Shown here: piece by piece, positions 35,683-43,363 of the stretch | Numbering within the stretch: position 1 is the stretch's first letter | Layout: the number at the start of each line of letters is the position of its first letter | Assembly (NCBI GenBank): GCA_963780805.1 | Contig: CAWADP010000006.1 | Coordinates: forward strand, 930,001-994,000 | Origin: JASHVB01 sp963780805 | GTDB taxonomy: Bacteria > Pseudomonadota > Alphaproteobacteria > Acetobacterales > Acetobacteraceae | DNA length: 64,000 bases | Direction: 5' to 3' | Made by a program: the position numbers and the translations under genes | The notes under the pieces: model-generated | What the model was told of the DNA's origin: nothing | Seen by the model: only the letters and a program-made list of their open reading frames with translations | Databases searched by the model: none

Positions 35683-36239
35683 TCGTCGAACCTCTGGCGA
35701 TCCCCGATGTGCTGCTGCTCACCCCGCCACGCTTCCTGGACGCGCGCGGCTTCTTCTCCGAGACCTGGAACGCAGCAGCGCTTCGCCGATGCCGGCATCC
35801 CCGGGCCCTTCGTGCAGGACAACCACGCGCGGTCCACCGAACGGGGCGTGCTGCGCGGGCTGCACTGCCAGATCGGCCCGCAACGCGCAGGGCAAGCTGG
35901 TGCGCGGCGGTGCGCGGCGCGATCTGGGACGTGGCGGTGGACATCCGGCGCGGCTCGGCGACCTACGGCAAGCATGTCGGCGCGGTGCTGAGTGCCGATA
36001 ACTGGCAGCAGCTTTGGGTGCCGGCCGGCTTCCTGCACGGCTACTGCGCGCTGCAGCCGGACACCGAGGTGATCTACAAGGTTACCGCCCCCTACGACAA
36101 ACCGGCCGAGCGCGGCGTGATCTGGAACGACCCCGCGCTGGCCGTTCCCTGGCCGATCCCGCCGGCCGAGGTGCTGCTGTCCGACAAGGACCTGGTCCTG
36201 CCGCGCCTCGCCGACTGCCCGGACTGGTTTTGGGTTTGA
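35679..36239 (+). pseudogene. rmlC: dTDP-4-dehydrorhamnose 3,5-epimerase, three frameshifts
   Basis: Cupin epimerase acting third in the rhamnose pathway. The sequence shows PRFLDARGFFSETWNA, FVQDNHARSTERGVLRGLHC with the catalytic His, IWDVAVDIRRGSATYGKHV and FLHGYCALQPDTEVIYKVT with the catalytic Tyr. Gains of single bases near 35772, 35884 and 35907 account for the broken frame; removing them gives exactly 185 residues, the usual length. GTG start at 35679 overlaps the rmlA stop. Confidence 0.85.
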
Positions 36240-36240
36240 C

Positions 36241-37132
36241 ATGACGACGCGGTCGATCCTGGTGACCGGTGGCAGCGGTCAACTCGCCTCGGCGCTGAGC
36301 ACTTGGGCGCGGCGGCGGGCGTGCCGGTGCGCGTGGTGGGCCGCCCGGATTTCGACTTCGACCGGCCGGAGACCATTTCCGCCGCGTTCCGCGTGGCGGA
36401 ACAAGCGCTGGTGGTGAACGCCGCCGCCTACACCGCGGTGGACGCGGCGGAGAAGGATGCGGCAGCGGCGTATCGTGCCAACCGCGACGGACCGGCGGAA
36501 CTGGGGCGGTTGTGCGTGGCGGCCGGCATTCCGCTGATCCACGTCTCGACCGATTACGTGTTCGACGGCACCAAGGGCGCACCGTACGTGGAGACCGACC
36601 CAGTCGCGCCGCAAGGCGTCTACGGCGCCAGCAAGCTGGCCGGCGAGCAAGCGGTGCTGGCGGCATGCCAGCGGACGGTGGTGGTGCGCACCGTCCTGGG
36701 TCTACGCCCCACGGCGGGAAGAACTTCGTCCGGACCATGCTGACCTTGGGCCGCACGCGCGACCGGCTGACGGTGGTGGCGGACCAGAAGGGCTGCCCCA
36801 CCACGGCCGCCGACCTCGCCGCCGCGATCCTGGCGATGGCGGCACGGATCGACGCCTCCGGCTGGGATGATGCGTATGGCGGCGTGTTCCATGCCGCCGG
36901 CTCCGGCTGGACCACATGGCACGGGCTGGCGACAGCGGTGTTCGAGGAGGCGGCCCGGCACGGCGCGCCGGTGCCCCGCGTCGATCCGATCGCCACCGCG
37001 GATTGGCCTACGCCGGCGAAGCGCCCGGCGGACTCTCGGCTGGACTGCGCGCAAGCTGGCCGCGGTCTTGGGGGTGCCGCTGCCGGAGTGGCGCCCCAGC
37101 CTCCGCCGCACGATCGACGCGATCTTCCATAG
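36241..37132 (+). pseudogene. rmlD: dTDP-4-dehydrorhamnose reductase, several frameshifts
   Basis: Last enzyme of the dTDP-L-rhamnose pathway (NADPH-dependent reductase, SDR). Recognisable pieces: ILVTGGSGQLASAL, PDFDFDRPE, VVNAAAYTAVDAAEKD, STDYVFDGTKGAPYVE, YGASKLAGEQAV, NFVRTMLTLG, VADQKGCPTTAADLA and EWRPSLRRTIDAI. Shifts lie near 36298, 36691, 36708 and 37050. The end is uncertain: one frame stops at 37132, the frame carrying LAAVLGVPLPEWRP runs to 37346. The family length supports an end close to 37140. Confidence 0.8.
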
Positions 37133-37430
37133 GGACCCTAGGGTGTACCGGGGGCAGATGTCACGGCGGGGAGTCCCCCATGGTCGGCGGATGTCATCGG
37201 CAACGGAGGATGTCCAGCGCCAGGTGTCGGCGCCGGCCGTCGCCGGCAACGCGACGATTGCAGGGGGCCCCGACTGGCGTTCGACTGGCGTTCACCCTGG
37301 TGGCTGCGCCGCACACCGGCCGCACGACCAGGTGTACACTCGGTGATCCCTGTCACAAGCGTGTTCACCCATCGTCCGTGCCACGCGGTTTCGGTGCATT
37401 GTGCGCCTTCGGACAATCCGGAGACACGAC
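37133..37430. other. Spacer between rmlD and the SYLF gene
   Basis: About 300 bp, possibly including the frayed 3' end of rmlD. No other feature is seen; GGAGA eight bases before 37431 is the ribosome-binding site of the next gene. Confidence 0.35.
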
Positions 37431-38112
37431 ATGCCACACCGATTTTTACGCTGGCTCGTCCCCATGCTGGCCGCTTTCCCGCTACTGGCCGCGCCGATGG
37501 CGCACGCGCAGTCGGAACCCGACGGCGTGATCAGGGCCGCCGAGCGTACCCTGGCCGACCTGCGGCACGACAGGAGTTCGGCACCGCCGCCCAGGCCCTG
37601 CGCCACGCCAAGGCCGTCGTCATCATCCCCCGCCTGTTCAAGGGCGGCTTCATCGTCGGCGGCGACGGCGGCGACGGGGTGATGATGGTGCAGGCCCGCA
37701 ACGGCACGCTGGAGCAATCCGGCGTTCTACGCGATCGGCTCCGCGTCCTTCGGGCTGCAGGTCGGGCTGGAGAAGTCCGAAATGGTCCTGCTGGTGATGA
37801 CGCAGCAGGGGCTGGACGGGCTGCTGCGCGACCAGTTCAAGCTGGGCGCCAGCGCCGGGATCGCCGTGGTGACGCTGGGCAGCGGTGTAGAGGGGGCGCT
37901 CGCCGGGCCGAACCCGCCGGATATCGTGGTATGGTCTCGCCTCCGAGGGTGCCTATGGCGGACTGACGTTGGAAGGCTCGATCCTGCGTCCGCAGGCGGC
38001 TGACGACCGGCAGTGGTACGGCCGCCCGCTGACGACGCGGGACATCCTGTTCGGCCGCTTCGAATGGCCCCACTCGGCGACGCTGCGGCGGGAAATCGAG
38101 TCGATCGGCTGA
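37431..38112 (+). pseudogene. Secreted SYLF (Ysc84-like) domain protein, three frameshifts
   Basis: A signal peptide (MPHRFLRWLVPMLAAFPLLA... cut near AHAQ) precedes a SYLF lipid-binding domain: AKAVVIIPRLFKGGFIVGG, then FGLQVGLEKSEMVLLVMTQQ and LGASAGIAVVTLGSG, ending with WPHSATLRREIESIG. Shifts near 37573 (one base lost), 37705 (one gained) and 37933 (one gained). SYLF proteins bind phosphoinositides or other lipids in eukaryotes; the bacterial role is unclear. It lies at the end of the frameshift-dense stretch that starts in rmlB. Confidence 0.75.
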
Positions 38113-38177
38113 GGCGGCTGAGGCGGCCACACCGGTTGATGGCGGCAGGCGCCCGTGCTATCGGCGCGCGCTCCGCC

Positions 38178-38253
38178 GTTGGGGGATAGTTTAGCGGTAG
38201 AACTCCCGGCTCTGACCCGGGCAGCCTTGGTTCGAATCCAGGTCCCCCAGCCA
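38178..38253 (+). tRNA. tRNA-Gln (anticodon CTG)
   Basis: A 76-nt cloverleaf with encoded CCA. Acceptor arms TGGGGGA and TCCCCCA pair over seven bases. D-arm GTT...AAC; anticodon stem CCCGG/CCGGG with loop CTCTGAC, giving anticodon CTG; T-arm TTGGTTCGAATCCAGG. The U1-A72 closing pair with discriminator G is typical of tRNA-Gln. Confidence 0.95.
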
Positions 38254-38585
38254 CCGCGCGGCTGAGCCTCGCAAAACCCCGATATTTGGACCCCGTCGGA
38301 GCTGCCACGTGCCATGGGTTCCAAATCGGGTCGCTCGTCGCAAAGGCCGCGGCTATTCTTGGCACTGCCGCCATCGAACGCAGCACTTGGATGATGTGGA
38401 CGCACTGCCCCAGGCGATTACCGAAGCGTGGCACCCATACAGAACGTAACCGTTCCGCGAAATCTGCCAGGCGATCCTCCTGCCGATCCGGCACAACAAA
38501 GGGGTAGCCAGCCGCCCGGAACTGCAACCAACCTGTAACCATCCCTGCGATATGAAGTCGTAACCGATAACCGTCTGGAAAACCG
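38254..38585. other. Region downstream of tRNA-Gln without a firm gene
   Basis: 332 bp of slightly lower GC. A minus-strand open frame covers it (fragments such as GMVTGWLQFRAAGYPF), but it runs antisense through the tRNA and lacks a good start, so I do not call it. It could be a gene relic next to the tRNA. Confidence 0.35.
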
Positions 38586-38906
38586 ATGCGAGGTTTCTCA
38601 TTCGCCGTCCGGCGCGACGCCGGCTTAAAGCCTGCCGAACGGCGACTTGAGGTGTACGATCCGGCCGCTGTCCAAAACCGCCTGAATCGTTCAATGCGGC
38701 GGCGGTTCACCGATGACCTGGGCAATCTGATCCGTCGCGCGTGTCTCAGTGGTCACATCGAAGCCGCGCAAAATCTGCTCGATGTCCTGCGCGATCAGTT
38801 CGAGCGTGAGAAGCAGCAGTTCCCGCAGGGGCGGATGCCGGCAGAGCTCCTGCTCCAGGAGCTTGCCAGGGAGATAGCGGCAGCTTCCGGCAAGCGCGCT
38901 GCGTAG
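38586..38906 (+). CDS. Small helical hypothetical protein
   Basis: 106 residues. The C-terminal 70 are strongly helical and charged (FTDDLGNLIRRACLSGHIEA, then AQNLLDVLRDQFEREKQQF and LLLQELAREIAAASGKRA), resembling short alpha-helical proteins found scattered in alphaproteobacteria. The first 30 residues are less convincing and the real start may be a later codon. No function can be assigned. Confidence 0.5.
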   Translation: MRGFSFAVRRDAGLKPAERRLEVYDPAAVQNRLNRSMRRRFTDDLGNLIRRACLSGHIEAAQNLLDVLRDQFEREKQQFPQGRMPAELLLQELAREIAAASGKRAA

Positions 38907-39162
38907 CCTGCGGAGCGAGGCGCGGCCGGCGATCCGGCACGACGGCGGCAAACATCGCCGGCCAACAAAGTCCGCGAGACGCCTGAGACTTCTTCCGCTG
39001 GGCTACGCCAGAGGGTTCCGAAGCTGCCGGCTTGGCTGCCGATGACATCTCTGAGGATCCAGAAAATCAGGACCCGGGTATCCTAGCTAGCCGGTCCGAC
39101 ACAGAAGAATGGATCACCTCGTCGGTCGCGGCCAGGCTTGTCTCCCCGCCGCGCCCGCCGCA

Positions 39163-39444
39163 ATGATGGCGCCTATTATGTGGGACGAGCCCTACCTTGA
39201 GACGTGCTGCCGCTCCGCCCTGCACCGGCTGGTGCTGAGCGGTGCGGCTGGCCGGCCGCCGGACCTGAAGGACGGGCCCTGCCTGCTGCGGCTCGCCGGC
39301 ATGGGCCTGGCCCGCACCCGGACGAACGGGCGGTTCGAGCTTACCGCCCGAGGCGCCGCGCGCCACGCCAGCGAGGTGGCGCGCCGGCCCCAGCGGCCGC
39401 CCTCTGGGTCGGCCTTGGGGCCGCTCAGTTCAGCGGCGCGGTGA
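39163..39444 (+). CDS. Small hypothetical protein
   Basis: 93 residues from ATG 39163 (39166 and 39178 are alternative starts). The core WDEPYLETCCRSALHRLVLS, GPCLLRLAGMGLARTRTNG and FELTARGAARHASEVARR reads like a short helix-turn-helix-like alpha/beta protein. I believe similar proteins occur in Acetobacteraceae. Its last 20 bases overlap the 3' end of the convergent 78-residue gene. Confidence 0.5.
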   Translation: MMAPIMWDEPYLETCCRSALHRLVLSGAAGRPPDLKDGPCLLRLAGMGLARTRTNGRFELTARGAARHASEVARRPQRPPSGSALGPLSSAAR

Positions 39445-39661
39445 CCACCAGCCCGTCCACGGGCGCCGTCATCGTGACGATCCGCGCCCCATCGGAGGCT
39501 GAGATCATCATCAGGTCGCCCTGCGCCAGCATGTCCGCCGCGTCGGCGAAGAAGTCGCGCGACACGACGGTCTGCAGCCGGTCGCTGCCGGACTTGTAGT
39601 GCCACAGGGTGAAGCCGTTGGCATAAGCGAGCACGGAAAGATTGCGGATGGCGAAGGCCAT
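39425..39661 (-). CDS. 78-residue protein behind a structured leader
   Basis: MAFAIRNLSVLAYANGFTLW is followed by HYKSGSDRLQTVVSRDFFAD and AADMLAQGDLMMISASDGAR, ending in VTAPLN. A probable small beta-rich protein, reminiscent of prophage structural or accessory proteins, although no phage genes adjoin it. The ATG at 39661 follows AAGGAACG. Its transcript should start near 39768 and pass a hairpin and an intrinsic-terminator-like structure before the ATG, so expression may depend on read-through. Confidence 0.65.
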   Translation of the reverse strand: MAFAIRNLSVLAYANGFTLWHYKSGSDRLQTVVSRDFFADAADMLAQGDLMMISASDGARIVTMTAPVDGLVVTAPLN

Positions 39662-39681
39662 GGTGACGTTCCTTTTTTGCC

Positions 39682-39714
39682 AAAGAAAAAGCCGCCGCCC
39701 GGATGGGCAGCGGC
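39682..39714 (-). terminator. Intrinsic terminator inside the leader of the 78-residue gene
   Basis: On the minus strand GCCGCTGCCC-ATCC-GGGCGGCGGC forms a 10-bp stem with one mismatch, followed by TTTTTCTTT. It lies between the predicted promoter (39775-39803) and the start codon (39661), the layout of an attenuator or of a small RNA ending before the gene. Confidence 0.7.
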
Positions 39715-39741
39715 TGGGGAAGCTTCGAGGCAGGCTCCTGG

Positions 39742-39764
39742 CAACGGGCGCACCTCGCCCGTTG
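39742..39764 (-). ncRNA. Leader hairpin upstream of the 78-residue gene
   Basis: CAACGGGCG and CGCCCGTTG form a perfect 9-bp stem with a 5-base loop. It starts only a few bases after the expected transcription start and precedes the terminator hairpin, so the leader RNA (about 39768 to 39682) has two strong stems. No known riboswitch is recognised. Confidence 0.5.
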
Positions 39765-39774
39765 ATGCGGAGGG

Positions 39775-39803
39775 TTCTAAACGCAGTGGCGCAGGGTTGT
39801 CAA
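39775..39803 (-). promoter_or_regulatory. Predicted promoter TTGACA-17-TTAGAA
   Basis: On the minus strand, TTGACA (39798-39803), a 17-bp spacer and TTAGAA (39775-39780) within GCGTTTAGAA. A very similar TTGACC-16-TTAGAA with the same GCGTTTAGAA block occurs at 55782-55809. Confidence 0.6.
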
Positions 39804-39829
39804 GGTAAAATTTCCTAATGATTAGTAAA

Positions 39830-40345
39830 TCAGGCGACGATACCCTTGACACGCAGCGGCCACTCCAACCGGTCCAGCGCCTCTCGCCACAGCCGCCAGT
39901 CAGACCGCTCGCTGCGATAGGCTGGGTTCGGCGCCGCCTGCCGCTCGCCCCAGATGCGCAGGATACGCGCGTGCATCAGGTCGATGCGCCGGCGGCGATA
40001 CAGCGTGTCCAGGCACTTCACCACGTCGTCGGGTTCGCACGGGCGTTGCACGCGGCCGTGGTTGGCGGTGTAACGCGCTCCGTCGCGCCGCGCCATAAGC
40101 GCGGCCATGGTCCAGAACCAAGCCTCCTCGGCGCTGCCAAAGGGCTGTAGGGGCTTGTCGCCGCGGTGGGTGGCCAATGGAGCGGCCACTGGGGCTGTCA
40201 CTGGGGTTGCCAATGGGGCTGCCAGTCGGGCTGCCGATGGGGCTGCCAGTCGGGCCGCCGGTGGGGCCGCAAGTGGGGCCGCCAATGGGGCGGGCGGCGG
40301 GGCGGGCGGTGCGGTGGGGCGCATGCAGAGCGTGGTGGCTGCCAT
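39830..40345 (-). CDS. Hypothetical protein with Ala/Pro repeat segment
   Basis: 171 residues from the ATG at 40345 (GGAAGGA upstream). Residues ~10-60 are low-complexity APLAAP/ARLAAP repeats, encoded by tandem GGGGCTGCC-like units. The C-terminal 105 residues form a plausible domain (AEEAWFWTMAALMARRDGAR, then VVKCLDTLYRRRRIDLMHAR and WRLWREALDRLEWPLRVKGI). Divergent from the S24 repressor gene, with which it shares a ~250-bp control region. Function unknown. Confidence 0.6.
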   Translation of the reverse strand: MAATTLCMRPTAPPAPPPAPLAAPLAAPPAARLAAPSAARLAAPLATPVTAPVAAPLATHRGDKPLQPFGSAEEAWFWTMAALMARRDGARYTANHGRVQRPCEPDDVVKCLDTLYRRRRIDLMHARILRIWGERQAAPNPAYRSERSDWRLWREALDRLEWPLRVKGIVA

Positions 40346-40411
40346 GGCTGCGGTCCTTCCTTGGTGGCATTTCGAGTTTGGTTGAACAGAACAGGAACAT
40401 AAAACCATAGG

Positions 40412-40427
40412 TTGCATACGACTGCAA
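40412..40427. promoter_or_regulatory. Dyad TTGCA-N6-TGCAA between divergent genes
   Basis: A perfect 5-bp dyad in the A+T-rich part of the 40346-40594 spacer, about 70 bp from one start and 170 bp from the other. It is a candidate operator for the adjacent S24-family repressor; assignment is inference. Confidence 0.35.
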
Positions 40428-40594
40428 GTGCTTTTGGTGGTTTTTCCTATTTCTTTTGGTCGAGAATCCTATATTGTTGCCTCCACAACCCAATTCGGCC
40501 CCGCAGCCGCGCCGTCCCCGCCCCCGGGAGAGACCGCGGTCCTGCCGGCAGGACCGGCCCGCAACCATGCCCGCAACCACGAAGGACGCCGGCG

Positions 40595-41239
40595 ATGAAG
40601 CATGAGGATATCTGGCGGGCGATCGATACGCTCGCGGCGGAGAACGGGCTGTCGGCCTCGGGCCTGGCCAAGCGTTCCGGGCTCGACCCCACCACCTTCA
40701 ACCCCTCGAAGCGGATCATGCCCGACGGCCGCAACCGCTGGCCCAGCACCGAAAGCGTGGCAAAGGTGCTGAACGCCACCGGCGCCAGCCTGGAAGCATT
40801 CACCGCTCTGGTGTCCGGCGCGCGCGCACTAGCCTCCCAGGCGGTGCGCCCGGCGCGGCGCATCCCGCTGATCGGCCTGGCGCAGGCCGGTGGGGAGGGC
40901 TTCTTCGACGATGGGGGCTTCCCAGTCGGCGGTGGCTGGGACGAGGTCAGCCTGCCGGAGATCGCCGATCCCAACGCCTATGCAGTGGAAATCAGCGGCG
41001 ATTCGATGGAGCCGGTGTACCGCGACGGCGACATGGTGATCGTCTCGCCCACCGCGCCGATCCGCCGCGGCGACCGCGTGGTGGTGCGCACCAGCAAGGG
41101 CGAGGTGATGGCCAAGCAACTCGCCCGCCGCTCGGCCCGGCGGGTCGAGCTGAAGAGCCTCAACCCCAACCATCCGGACTACAGTTTCGACCTGCCCGAG
41201 GTCTCCTGGGTGCATCGCATCATCTGGGCGAGTCAGTAG
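40595..41239 (+). CDS. HTH/S24-peptidase (LexA/CI-like) regulator
   Basis: 214 residues. N-terminal helix-turn-helix (LAAENGLSASGLAKRSGLDP, about residues 11-30), linker, then a LexA/signal-peptidase-like domain: SGDSMEPVYRDGD contains the catalytic Ser and GEVMAKQLARR the catalytic Lys. The RPARRIPLIGLAQAGGEG stretch is the likely self-cleavage region. This type is a chromosomal regulator in many alphaproteobacteria rather than LexA itself. It is divergent from the Ala/Pro-rich gene. Confidence 0.85.
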   Translation: MKHEDIWRAIDTLAAENGLSASGLAKRSGLDPTTFNPSKRIMPDGRNRWPSTESVAKVLNATGASLEAFTALVSGARALASQAVRPARRIPLIGLAQAGGEGFFDDGGFPVGGGWDEVSLPEIADPNAYAVEISGDSMEPVYRDGDMVIVSPTAPIRRGDRVVVRTSKGEVMAKQLARRSARRVELKSLNPNHPDYSFDLPEVSWVHRIIWASQ

Positions 41240-41434
41240 AGGCGTAGGTAGGCAGGTAGGGGTAGTACAGCGTTTCTATGGAACGACTCCTATCGGGGGC
41301 CATCCGACGGCGGCCCGGCAACTCACGGTGGGCCACAACCATAACCACCTGTCTCCCTCCTCCATCGCGCGAATTTCCTTGACGCGGCCTGGCAACAGCT
41401 TGCCATGCCAGGCCTGCCGTGACAGCCTCAAGTT

Positions 41435-42181
41435 GTGCCGATACGTGCGATCGCCGTTCTGCTGTTCCTGCTTCTAGCCACAGTTCCCCCGCCTGCGCGC
41501 GCCGCGGAGAGCGTGGACGTGGCGCTGGTGCTGGTCACCGACGTTTCGCGCAGCATCGACGACAGCGAGTTCAAGCTCGAAAAGGATGGCTACGCCGCGG
41601 CCTTCACCAGCCCCTCGGTGATCTCCGCTATCCAGGGCGGACCGGTCGGGGCGATCGCCGTCGCCTATGTGGAATTCGCCAGCAGCTTCGAAGTCCGCAC
41701 GGTGCTGGACTGGACGGTGATCCGCGACAAGGCCTCGGCGCAGGACTTCGCCGCGAAGCTTGCCGCCGCGCCGCGTTCCTTCTGGGGGCGCACGGCGATC
41801 AGTTCCGGCGTCGATCGCGGCGTGCAGATGCTGGCCGAGAGCGGGCTGCGGCCGACCCGCCGTGTGATCGACGTGTGCGGCGACGGCACCAACAATGCGG
41901 GCCGGGAAATCTCCGACGCGCGGGATGACGCGATAAAGGCGGGCATTACCATCAACGGCCTGGCGATCATCAACGACCATCCGGTGTCGTGGACCTATGC
42001 GCACGTGCAGCCGCCGGGCGGGCTGGCGAAGTATTATCGGGAGAACGTCACTGGCGGCCCGGGCAGTTTCGTGCTGGAGGTGCACGACTTCCACAGCTTC
42101 GGCGAGGCGATGGCCCGCAAGTTGATCACCGAGATCGCCGGGCCGGTAGTGGCGCCGGTGGATTTTGCCGCGCTACGCTGA
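41435..42181 (+). CDS. DUF1194 (von Willebrand A-like) secreted protein
   Basis: 248 residues from GTG 41435, with a signal peptide (LLFLLLATVPPPARA). The VWA-like fold is shown by VDVALVLVTDVSRSIDDSEF (MIDAS DxSxS), GRTAISSGVDRGVQML and RRVIDVCGDGTNNAG, all DUF1194 hallmarks. Likely a periplasmic or secreted metal-dependent protein-binding domain. The next gene starts 65 bp later and may share the transcript. Confidence 0.88.
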   Translation: MPIRAIAVLLFLLLATVPPPARAAESVDVALVLVTDVSRSIDDSEFKLEKDGYAAAFTSPSVISAIQGGPVGAIAVAYVEFASSFEVRTVLDWTVIRDKASAQDFAAKLAAAPRSFWGRTAISSGVDRGVQMLAESGLRPTRRVIDVCGDGTNNAGREISDARDDAIKAGITINGLAIINDHPVSWTYAHVQPPGGLAKYYRENVTGGPGSFVLEVHDFHSFGEAMARKLITEIAGPVVAPVDFAALR

Positions 42182-42182
42182 A

Positions 42183-42230
42183 CCCGGCGCCGGCGCCAGG
42201 CCGGCAAAAGAACCCGGCGCCAGGCCGGCA
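42183..42230. repeat. Two tandem ~24-bp units before the yqjG-like gene
   Basis: ACCCGGCGCCAGGCCGGCAA occurs twice in a row, the first copy with a small internal GGCGCC duplication. It lies between the DUF1194 stop and the next start. Confidence 0.6.
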
Positions 42231-42246
42231 AATGAACGAGGGACAC

Positions 42247-43251
42247 ATGGGTCTGCTGATCGACGGCGTCTGGCGCGAGCAGGATGCGGACCCGGCGCGG
42301 GCGGCGGGCTCCGGCGGCCGTTTCGAGCGCCCCGAGACCGCGTTTCGCAACTGGGTGACGCCGGACGGCCGCCCCGGCCCCACCGGGCATGACGGCTTCG
42401 CGGCCTCGGCCGGGCGCTATCACCTCTATGTGTCGCTGGCGTGCCCATGGGCGCACCGCACGCTGATCATGCGGGCGCTGAAGGGCCTGGAGCAGATGGT
42501 GTCTGTTTCGGTGACGCATTGGTTGATGGCCGAGCAAGGCTGGACCTTCGCGCAGGGCGAGGGCGTGGTGCCCGATCCATTGTTCAACAGCCGCTATATC
42601 CATGAACTCTATACTCGCGCCGATTCGAATTATACCGGGCGTGCGAGCGTGCCGGTGCTGTGGGACCGGCACACCCAGACGATCGTCAACAACGAGTTGG
42701 CCGAGATCATCCGCATGTTCAACACCGCGTTCGACGCGGTGGGCGCCAGGCCGGGCGATTTCTATCCGAAGGACAAGCGCACCGAGATCGACGCGGTGAA
42801 CGCACGCGTCTACGACACGCTGAACAACGGCGTCTACAAGGCCGGCTTTGCCACCACCCAGTCGGCCTACGAAGAAGCGGTGATCCCCCTGTTCGACACG
42901 CTGGACTGGTTGGAAGAACGCCTCGCCCAATCCCGCTTCCTGCTCGGCGACCTGACCGAGGCGGACATCCGGCTGTTCACCACGCTGGTGCGTTTCGATT
43001 CCGTTTACAACGGTCATTTCAAGTGCAACATGCGGCGGATCGCGGACTACCCCAACCTGTGGGCCTACACGCGCGACATCTATCAGTTGCCGGGCGTGGC
43101 TTCGACGGTAAGCTTCCCGCACATCAAGCGGCACTATTACATGAGCCACAAGCACCTCAATCCGGCCGGGATCGTTCCGCTCGGGCCGGCGCTGGATTTC
43201 GAAGCCCCGGCGGAGCGCGGGAAGGGCGTGGACAAGTTGATCGTGTTCTGA
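42247..43251 (+). CDS. Glutathionyl-hydroquinone reductase (Xi-class GST)
   Basis: 334 residues. Reduces glutathionyl-hydroquinones to hydroquinones with GSH; cytosolic. The catalytic Cys lies in SLACPWAHRTLIMRALKGLE. Other family marks are GRASVPVLWDRHTQTIVNNE, NTAFDAVGARPGDFYP and the C-terminal YPNLWAYTRDIYQLPGVAST and HIKRHYYMSH. Start set at 42247 because GAGGGA lies five bases before it; ATG 42232 is the alternative. Confidence 0.93.
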   Translation: MGLLIDGVWREQDADPARAAGSGGRFERPETAFRNWVTPDGRPGPTGHDGFAASAGRYHLYVSLACPWAHRTLIMRALKGLEQMVSVSVTHWLMAEQGWTFAQGEGVVPDPLFNSRYIHELYTRADSNYTGRASVPVLWDRHTQTIVNNELAEIIRMFNTAFDAVGARPGDFYPKDKRTEIDAVNARVYDTLNNGVYKAGFATTQSAYEEAVIPLFDTLDWLEERLAQSRFLLGDLTEADIRLFTTLVRFDSVYNGHFKCNMRRIADYPNLWAYTRDIYQLPGVASTVSFPHIKRHYYMSHKHLNPAGIVPLGPALDFEAPAERGKGVDKLIVF

Positions 43252-43258
43252 TCGGACC

Positions 43259-43363
43259 AAATAACACCCCCTCCCCTTGGGGGGAGGGGTCGAAATCAAG
43301 ACGATTTTGTTGCGACCTCTCCCCCCTCCCACAAGGCGAGGGGGTGCTTTCGTGGGGTTATTT
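43259..43363. repeat. Palindromic element between convergent genes
   Basis: AATAACACCCCCTCCCCTTG ... TCCCACAAGGCGAGGGGGTG ... GGTTATTT: arms pair over CCCCCTC/GAGGGGG and AATAAC/GTTATT. It fills the gap between the ends of the hydroquinone reductase and DUF255 genes and overlaps the stop codon of the latter, so it may serve as a shared terminator. Confidence 0.7.

Noticed and set aside
38270..38600. Minus-strand coding fragment beside tRNA-Gln
   Set aside because: Reads through the antisense of the tRNA, lacks a start, and matches no family I know.
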